Source: JAHHLP01 sp041609895
Lineage (GTDB): Bacteria; Bacteroidota; Rhodothermia; Rhodothermales; JABDKH01
Reading direction: 5' to 3'
Assembly: GCA_041609895.1 (NCBI GenBank)
Contig: JBFIPX010000101.1
Coordinates: 1 to 11,072, forward strand
Length of the DNA stretch: 11,072 nt
This document shows, one piece after another, positions 6,808 through 11,072 of the stretch. Made by a program: the position numbers and the translations under genes. The notes under the pieces are model-generated. The model made no database searches and was not told the DNA's origin. It worked only from the letters and a program-made list of their open reading frames with translations. The stretch's first letter is position 1, and every line of letters begins with the position of its first letter.

Positions 6808-8604
6808 ATGAAAAGACTAATACGATCGAGCTTCTGGACAGCAGCCCTTGTGGTGGCTTTCAGTGCGACAGCTGCAGGCCAGGTATCGCTTTCTTTCGAT
6901 ACTTTCTCACTCCAGTCTGGTACGGACCTGCAGGCCGGCGCCGTCTACTGTTTCACGGATGTTACCGGTACGACCGATGCGGAGGTTGAAATTGTCGCTC
7001 TCGCAAACGGCGCCACGCTGACGCAGATTGACGATCCCAACACCAGCTCAGCGCCTCTTCAACCGCAGATGTCGGCTACGCCGAACCTGGACGGCCGCGT
7101 AGATCTCGCGATAACGCTTGTATCGAGTTGCGCCGGATCGGTCGGTACGGTCAGTGGCCTCGAGATCTCTGCTATCGACGTGGATGGCGCTACCGGACAG
7201 CAGGAGTTTGTCGAACTTACGGGGGTGGAGTCGTACACGCTCGAGGGAACGCCGGCTTCGCTGCTTACCGTCTCGACCAACGAACGGGGCCTGCGATTTC
7301 TCGGTCCGGAAACGACCTTTGGCGGCATCGATCCCGCGGTAACTGAGGTGATCGCCGTGGCCGACGCTGGCAGCACGCGACGCATTCCGATCAGCATTGG
7401 GCAGACGGGCACGGGAACGACCGCCGGCAACCGCCTCTTCTCGCTCGACTTTACGATCAACGCCGTGACGTTTACAAATCCGCAGGTCACGAACCTGACG
7501 GCTCAGATTGGAACGGCCATGTCCGTCGGTACGATCGTGGATAACGGCAACGGAACGTACGACGTCCCCATGACAGTGACGCTCGAAGGGTTCAGCGACG
7601 TGTCGCTATTTGATCTTCAGATAACGAACGATCTTGCGACGTCCTTTGGCACCCATGTGGCCGGGACACCGACGGCTGAGGGAACGTACACGGTGAGCAC
7701 GCCGAGCGTCGGAACCTTGACCGGAGGAGCCGTCATCGACGCGGGTAGCCCCAACGCAAGCTTCGACGGATCCAGCGACCAGAATCTGCTGGACCTCGTC
7801 GCTGGAAATGTTCTTCCTGTCGGCGCGACCGCGGAGATCTCTTTCACGGTAACGTGGTACCCGACGGGAGGCACGACTAGCACCACGAATCAGTCTACCG
7901 GCCGGGGTGACTATTCGGAGAATGGAACCTCCGACGGCTCCAGCACGGACCTGTCGCACGAAGGTAACGATCCTGATCCAGACTCCGACGGACCTGGGAA
8001 TAACTCGACGGTTACGACCATCGATATCAGCGGCCTGCCCGTAGAACTTGCGGAGTTCCAAGCGATTCGAGACGGTGCCGATGTAACCTTGACCTGGACG
8101 ACCTACTCGGAGACGCGCAACAGCGGCTTCGACATCGAGCACAACGCTCCCACAGACTCTGACGGCCTTTTCCGCCGGATAGCCTTTGTGCCCGGTGCCG
8201 GTGACTCGCAGGAGGCCATCAATTATCGATTCGAGCTCGGTAACATGGAGGCCGGCACGCATCGCTTCCGTCTCCGCCAGAAAGACTTCGACGGCAGTTT
8301 CGCCTACAGCGAGGTGCTGACTCTCGACGTCGAACTCGCGGAGCTTTTCCTACTGGAAGAGGCGTACCCGAATCCATTCAATCCGGTTACGACGATTCGG
8401 TTTGCTCTCAAGGAATCAGGGCCCGTCCGGCTCAGCGTGTTTGACATTACGGGCCGTGAAGTCCGGTCGCTTGCCGTGGGTCCATATCCCGCGGGTAGCC
8501 ACCAGGTACGTTTCGAGGCCGGCGATCTCCCCAGTGGCTTGTACGTGTATCGCCTCGTTACGGAATCGGGCACTGCCTCTATGCCGGTCGTGCTTCTCAA
8601 ATAG
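6808..8604 (+). CDS. T9SS-secreted surface protein with C-terminal sorting domain
   Basis: The protein has 598 residues. Residues 1-24 are a Sec signal peptide (MKRLIRSS, hydrophobic core, Ala-Ala-Gly before Gln-Val). Residues about 25-240 are beta-rich, acidic and unrecognised, with two cysteines. Residues about 245-400 resemble Ig-like/DUF11-type repeats of bacterial surface proteins (DNGNGTYDVPMTVTLEGFSD, then an acidic stretch NDPDPDSDGPG near 386-396). Residues about 410-505 are the 'LPVELAEFQA...LTWTTYSETRNSGFDIEH' fibronectin-III-like module that often precedes sorting domains. Residues about 516-598 are a type A T9SS sorting domain: YPNPFNP at 520-526, TTIRFAL, VRLSVFDITGREV, then SGLYVYRL. 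The known role of this tail is to direct passage through the T9SS outer-membrane translocon, usually with removal. No catalytic motif is seen, so a structural, adhesive or binding role is inference. The ATG at 6808 has no clear Shine-Dalgarno but is fixed by the signal peptide. The gene is flanked by spacers and probably monocistronic. Confidence 0.9.
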   Translation: MKRLIRSSFWTAALVVAFSATAAGQVSLSFDTFSLQSGTDLQAGAVYCFTDVTGTTDAEVEIVALANGATLTQIDDPNTSSAPLQPQMSATPNLDGRVDLAITLVSSCAGSVGTVSGLEISAIDVDGATGQQEFVELTGVESYTLEGTPASLLTVSTNERGLRFLGPETTFGGIDPAVTEVIAVADAGSTRRIPISIGQTGTGTTAGNRLFSLDFTINAVTFTNPQVTNLTAQIGTAMSVGTIVDNGNGTYDVPMTVTLEGFSDVSLFDLQITNDLATSFGTHVAGTPTAEGTYTVSTPSVGTLTGGAVIDAGSPNASFDGSSDQNLLDLVAGNVLPVGATAEISFTVTWYPTGGTTSTTNQSTGRGDYSENGTSDGSSTDLSHEGNDPDPDSDGPGNNSTVTTIDISGLPVELAEFQAIRDGADVTLTWTTYSETRNSGFDIEHNAPTDSDGLFRRIAFVPGAGDSQEAINYRFELGNMEAGTHRFRLRQKDFDGSFAYSEVLTLDVELAELFLLEEAYPNPFNPVTTIRFALKESGPVRLSVFDITGREVRSLAVGPYPAGSHQVRFEAGDLPSGLYVYRLVTESGTASMPVVLLK

Positions 8605-8629
8605 ACGCGTATGCTTGACGCGAAATGGT

Positions 8630-8668
8630 AAAGGGCCTTCCGGTTGTTGGGAGGCCCTTTCTTTTTTT
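8630..8668 (+). terminator. Strong rho-independent terminator after the T9SS protein gene
   Basis: AAAGGGCCT (8630-8638) pairs perfectly with AGGCCCTTT (8652-8660); CC (8640-8641) and GG (8650-8651) extend the stem past a single bulged T. Seven Ts follow at 8662-8668. The convergent phosphatase gene ends only 8 bp further on. The A-rich left arm offers little T-tract for the opposite strand, so termination is probably mainly for the plus strand. Confidence 0.92.
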
Positions 8669-8675
8669 GCATGAG

Positions 8676-9788
8676 CTATCGCGCGTCGAGCAAGTGACGG
8701 GCGGCCACGGGGTCGACGAATCCCTTCTTCGCTGCGTGCTCTGCAATTGCGCGACTGTCGCGGGCAACGATCATCTCACCGCCACAATGGCGGACTGCGC
8801 GAGCGAGGGCGCGCACCTCATCGTCGCGCCGGCTCCCACTTACGTCACGGATGTAAACGGCCGGTACACGTTCCGGAAAGTGCTCCACTGCCATCCTGTA
8901 TATCTCGGGGTCGTGCTGTCCGCTGTCGCCGATGAGAATGAAGGGCAGGTCGGGGAAAGTCATCATGAGGTGCTGGATCTGGGCAAGCTTGTGACTCTCG
9001 TGGGACGACTTGAGGAACTTAGTGCGATCGATGCCGATATCGCGCAGTAGAAGCGGCCCCCGTGGGAGCTGATGAATCTCCATGAACTCCGTCAGGAAGT
9101 CATAGAGGTTCCATGGGCTGCTCGACAGGTAAAAGATGGGGTTTGGTGCGTCGTCCGCCCCACGGTGCAGCGCGCGGTACAGTTCGGATACGCCAGGAAA
9201 TGGAAGTCGCGTGCGCGCGTTACCGAAGAGCGTCGTCCGCAGCATCTGCAGGCGCTGCGTCGCGTTTGTGATCAGAATCGTGTCGTCGATGTCGCTGATC
9301 ACGCCGAAGGAAGCCTGCGCGTGAGGGACGAGAGCGGAGCCGGTGGTCTGATGTAGTGCGTCGGCGTCCGTTCTCGGCTCCAGAAGCGAGAGCTCCACGG
9401 GCAGCCAACGATGGTCGGATGCACCGGAGTCCGACTGCCGGACTATCGGCATCCGTATGTCGAAGTAACCTTCATCGTCCGCTACGACTTCAATTCGATG
9501 TTCGTGGACGGCTGCAGCGATCCGTGCAAACGGCACTTCATCGCTTTCGAACCGTCGATACATTGCGCGCAGATTGTGGAAGACGCGACGCGTATCGGAG
9601 GCAGGTGCTAGCTGCTTCTCCTCGAGGACACGACCCTTCAGGAAGATCTCATTCGATGTGCCGAATCCTCGATACGGCACGATCACGGCACCGTCGCGCC
9701 GGCGTGCTCGCCGCTTGTATCGCCAGCGATCAAGTCGCTCTTCGACTCCGGCGGCGGTCTTCAATATGAGGTTGGTCCAGGAACCCAT
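8676..9788 (-). CDS. App1 family (DUF2183) HAD-like phosphatase domain protein
   Basis: The protein has 370 residues with no signal peptide, so it is predicted cytoplasmic. The N-terminal part (about 30-150) is the beta-rich domain that usually precedes the catalytic domain, including VIVPYRGFG and FLKGRVLEE. The catalytic domain (about 158-330) shows the HAD-type set: motif I DIDDT with Asp166 and Asp168, motif II in YLSSSPWNLYDF (Ser222-Ser224), a candidate motif III lysine in SHKL (Lys267), and motif IV in LIGDSGQHDPEIY (Asp288, Asp293). This is the signature of the App1 catalytic domain (PF09949); yeast App1 is a Mg-dependent phosphatidate phosphatase. The substrate of bacterial members is not established, so a phosphatidate or related phosphoester substrate is inference. 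All expected catalytic residues are present. It is convergent with the T9SS protein gene. Its ATG follows 2 nt after the stop of a possible small upstream gene, and it has no good Shine-Dalgarno of its own, which would fit coupling. Confidence 0.92.
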   Translation of the reverse strand: MGSWTNLILKTAAGVEERLDRWRYKRRARRRDGAVIVPYRGFGTSNEIFLKGRVLEEKQLAPASDTRRVFHNLRAMYRRFESDEVPFARIAAAVHEHRIEVVADDEGYFDIRMPIVRQSDSGASDHRWLPVELSLLEPRTDADALHQTTGSALVPHAQASFGVISDIDDTILITNATQRLQMLRTTLFGNARTRLPFPGVSELYRALHRGADDAPNPIFYLSSSPWNLYDFLTEFMEIHQLPRGPLLLRDIGIDRTKFLKSSHESHKLAQIQHLMMTFPDLPFILIGDSGQHDPEIYRMAVEHFPERVPAVYIRDVSGSRRDDEVRALARAVRHCGGEMIVARDSRAIAEHAAKKGFVDPVAARHLLDAR

Positions 9789-9790
9789 CG

Positions 9791-10048
9791 TTACAGGTTG
9801 GACTCACGAAGTGCGGCGTCCGTTTCGATGACAAGAGTCGGGAACTCGTCGACCGGAGGTTGATCGTCCCAGCTGATTGATGAATCAACCGTAACAAATC
9901 CAACATCGGCGTGGCGAATTGGTAATTTGACAGGTACGGTCGCCCGGTGGTGCCCGAAGCACGTCTTACAATGCAGTGAATTGGGCGCCTCCCGACCGGT
10001 CGCCTGGTATACGAACGGTGCGCGTTCGTGAATTGCATTCATCTTCAT
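9791..10048 (-). CDS. Possible small protein with CxxC...HH motif, directly upstream of the phosphatase gene
   Basis: An 85-residue open frame ends with TAA at 9793-9791, leaving 2 nt before the phosphatase ATG. I do not recognise it. It contains LHCKTCFGHH (Cys-x2-Cys followed closely by His-His), which could bind a metal, then a mixed strand-like region (VPVKLPIRHADVGFVTVDSS) and an acidic end (DEFPTLVIETDAALRE). Residue composition looks protein-like rather than the Arg/Ser/Pro-rich character of the antisense frames nearby. Alternative start codons are ATG at 10048 and 10042. No clear Shine-Dalgarno is visible. If real, it would be co-transcribed and probably translationally coupled with the phosphatase; if not, the region is simply a 274-bp divergent promoter spacer. 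No function is proposed. Confidence 0.4.
   Translation of the reverse strand: MKMNAIHERAPFVYQATGREAPNSLHCKTCFGHHRATVPVKLPIRHADVGFVTVDSSISWDDQPPVDEFPTLVIETDAALRESNL
9858..9890. repeat. Perfect 7-bp inverted repeat GGTTGAT/ATCAACC
   Basis: GGTTGAT (9858-9864) and ATCAACC (9884-9890) are exact inverted copies separated by 19 nt. The right arm also takes part in a tighter palindrome, TTGAT-GA-ATCAA (9877-9888). It lies about 70 bp upstream of the phosphatase start and about 170 bp upstream of the oxidoreductase start. It is a candidate regulatory site or hairpin, but it also falls inside the possible small gene, where it could be chance. Confidence 0.3.
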
Positions 10049-10062
10049 ACTTCAACACCACC

Positions 10063-10818
10063 ATGGAAACGCTCCAAGCTGCAAGCATCGCCAATGGCCA
10101 GGTAGCGATTGGCGATCAGGCTATTGCCGAACTGGCTGCGCGTCTGCGCGGTCCTCTCATTCATCGGGGCGACGACGGGTATGACGAAGCCCGTGCCGTC
10201 CACAACGGGATGATAAACAAGCACCCGGCGCTGATTGCTCAGTGCCGTGACGTCGCCGACGTGATCGCCTGCGTGAATTTCGCCCGGGAAAACGAACTTC
10301 TGGTCGCCATTCGAGGTGGAGGCCATAGTGGACCCGGACTGTCAACATGCGAAGGCGGGCTTGTGATCGACCTCTCGGATATCAATTACGTAACCGTAGA
10401 CCCTGACGCGCGGACGGCCAGAGTCGGAGGCGGGGCCACGTGGGGCGACGTCGATCACGCCTCGCACGTTTTCGGTCTCGCAGCCGTAAGCGGCATCATT
10501 TCAACGACAGGTGTTGGTGGGCTGACCCTGGGGGGCGGCCACGGATACCTGACGAGGAAATACGGCCTCACTATAGACAATCTGCTCGAGGTCGAGATGG
10601 TGCTCGCGGACGGCGCGTTCGTGACCGCAAACGAGAAGCAAAACGCTGACCTTTTCTGGGCGGTACGTGGCGGCGGCGGCAACTTCGGCGTAGTCACTTC
10701 ATTCCTGTTCCGTTTGCATCCGGTCAAGACTGTTTTTGGTGGACCGACTTTCTGGTCGGAGGATCAGGGGGCCGATGTTCTACGATGGTACTGCGACTTC
10801 ATCAAGAAGGCTGATTAG
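10063..10818 (+). CDS. BBE-like FAD-dependent oxidoreductase, cut short by in-frame TAG
   Basis: From the ATG at 10063 this encodes 251 residues before TAG (10816-10818), roughly half the usual length of about 450-470. An earlier GTG (9976) would add 29 residues unlike the family start. Residues about 25-215 are the PCMH-type FAD-binding domain: RLRGPLIHRGDDGYDEAR, then IRGGGHSGPG with His88 in the position used for covalent FAD attachment, VGGGATWGDV, GVGGLTLGGGHGYLTRKYG and VRGGGGNFGVVTSF. The second attachment cysteine of bicovalent members is absent (GIISTTGVGG), so a single His link is expected by analogy. Such enzymes oxidise alcohols, sugars or secondary metabolites; the substrate here is unknown. 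The substrate domain is lost after the stop, so the short product is probably non-functional. No Shine-Dalgarno is visible. Confidence 0.85.
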   Translation: METLQAASIANGQVAIGDQAIAELAARLRGPLIHRGDDGYDEARAVHNGMINKHPALIAQCRDVADVIACVNFARENELLVAIRGGGHSGPGLSTCEGGLVIDLSDINYVTVDPDARTARVGGGATWGDVDHASHVFGLAAVSGIISTTGVGGLTLGGGHGYLTRKYGLTIDNLLEVEMVLADGAFVTANEKQNADLFWAVRGGGGNFGVVTSFLFRLHPVKTVFGGPTFWSEDQGADVLRWYCDFIKKAD

Positions 10819-11072
10819 GACATGTACGGGTGGTTCGGATTCATCGAGGTCCCGCCCGCACCCTTCATACCGGAGCATCTGCATGGCGAGAAGATGGCGG
10901 CCATCATGTGGTGCTACACAGGTTCGCAGGAAAGGGCCGAGGAGGCGTTCAAGCCGGTCAGGAGTCTCGGAGAATTATCTTTCGACGGCCTACACGAAGC
11001 GCCGTACCCGGCCATTCAGAGTGCATTCGATGCGCTGTATCCGAAAGGTGTTCACAGCTACTGGAAGGGCGA
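10819..11072 (+). pseudogene. In-frame continuation of the FAD oxidoreductase after the TAG, partial
   Basis: The frame stays open for 84 codons after the stop, to the window edge. It reads as the expected next part of the same family: MYGWFGFIEVPP, then EKMAAIMWCYTG, AEEAFKPVRSLG and PYPAIQSAFDALYPKG, i.e. the start of the substrate-binding domain. The final BBE segment would lie beyond the window. The junction AAD-stop-DMYG fits a family residue such as Glu at the stop position, one base away (GAG to TAG). Restart at the ATG at 10822 is unlikely because no spaced ribosome binding site precedes it. Confidence 0.8.

Noticed and set aside
7903..7911. RGD tripeptide (residues 366-368) in the T9SS protein as an integrin-binding site
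   Set aside because: A three-residue motif is frequent by chance, and nothing else suggests a host-associated lifestyle.
7606..8262. Long antisense open frame (about 218 codons) opposite the T9SS protein
   Set aside because: Arg/Val/Gly-rich shadow translation with no recognisable motif, opposite a well-supported gene.
9927..9932. TTGACA, a perfect -35 box, in the divergent spacer before the oxidoreductase
   Set aside because: No -10-like sequence occurs 16-18 bp downstream; the region there is GC-rich. It is also inside the possible small gene.
10816..10818. TAG as a recoded sense codon (pyrrolysine or suppressor)
   Set aside because: TAG serves as the natural stop of two other genes in the window, and no downstream recoding structure or related enzyme gene was seen.

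Overview
The window reads like a chromosomal piece from a Bacteroidota-type bacterium, most likely of the Rhodothermales/Rhodothermota group (inference). The strongest marker is a protein ending in a type IX secretion (T9SS) C-terminal sorting domain of the 'YPNPFNP...TTIRFAL' kind. Supporting signs are several large exported beta-propeller proteins, lipoproteins, weak or absent Shine-Dalgarno sequences before several genes, and GC-rich codon use by eye. No tRNA, rRNA, CRISPR array, transposase or phage gene was seen.

Left edge (1-593): the N-terminus of an M1-family metallopeptidase runs leftward off the window (complement of 1-271). It is divergent from the next gene across a 322-bp spacer that carries two short perfect palindromes.

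Propeller cluster (594-6586, plus strand): three exported proteins of three beta-propeller types sit in a row. The first is a choice-of-anchor B family protein with an N-terminal seven-repeat FG-GAP propeller. The second is a lipoprotein joining a c-type cytochrome domain to a YVTN propeller. The third is a lipoprotein with ten Asp-rich FG-GAP/VCBS calcium-type repeats. The second and third overlap by 4 bp (ATGA) and are almost certainly one operon. Between the first and second lies only 81 bp, filled by a terminator hairpin and then a perfect 7-bp inverted repeat that abuts the ribosome binding site of the cytochrome gene. Together they look like cell-surface machinery with one redox module; the substrate is not evident.

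Middle (6587-8675): a 221-bp spacer precedes a solitary T9SS-exported surface protein, followed by a strong rho-independent terminator. This faces a minus-strand gene for an App1-type (DUF2183) HAD-like phosphatase. Directly upstream of the phosphatase, with a 2-nt gap, is a possible 85-residue gene with a CxxC...HH motif.

Right edge (10063-11072): a BBE-like FAD-dependent oxidoreductase is interrupted by an in-frame TAG after residue 251. The same frame stays open with recognisable family sequence to the window end, so it is a pseudogene, a very recent nonsense allele, or a sequencing error. I see no clear candidate for a wholly new system. The points most worth a second look are the propeller/cytochrome cluster with its intergenic control structure, the interrupted oxidoreductase, and the small gene coupled to the phosphatase.
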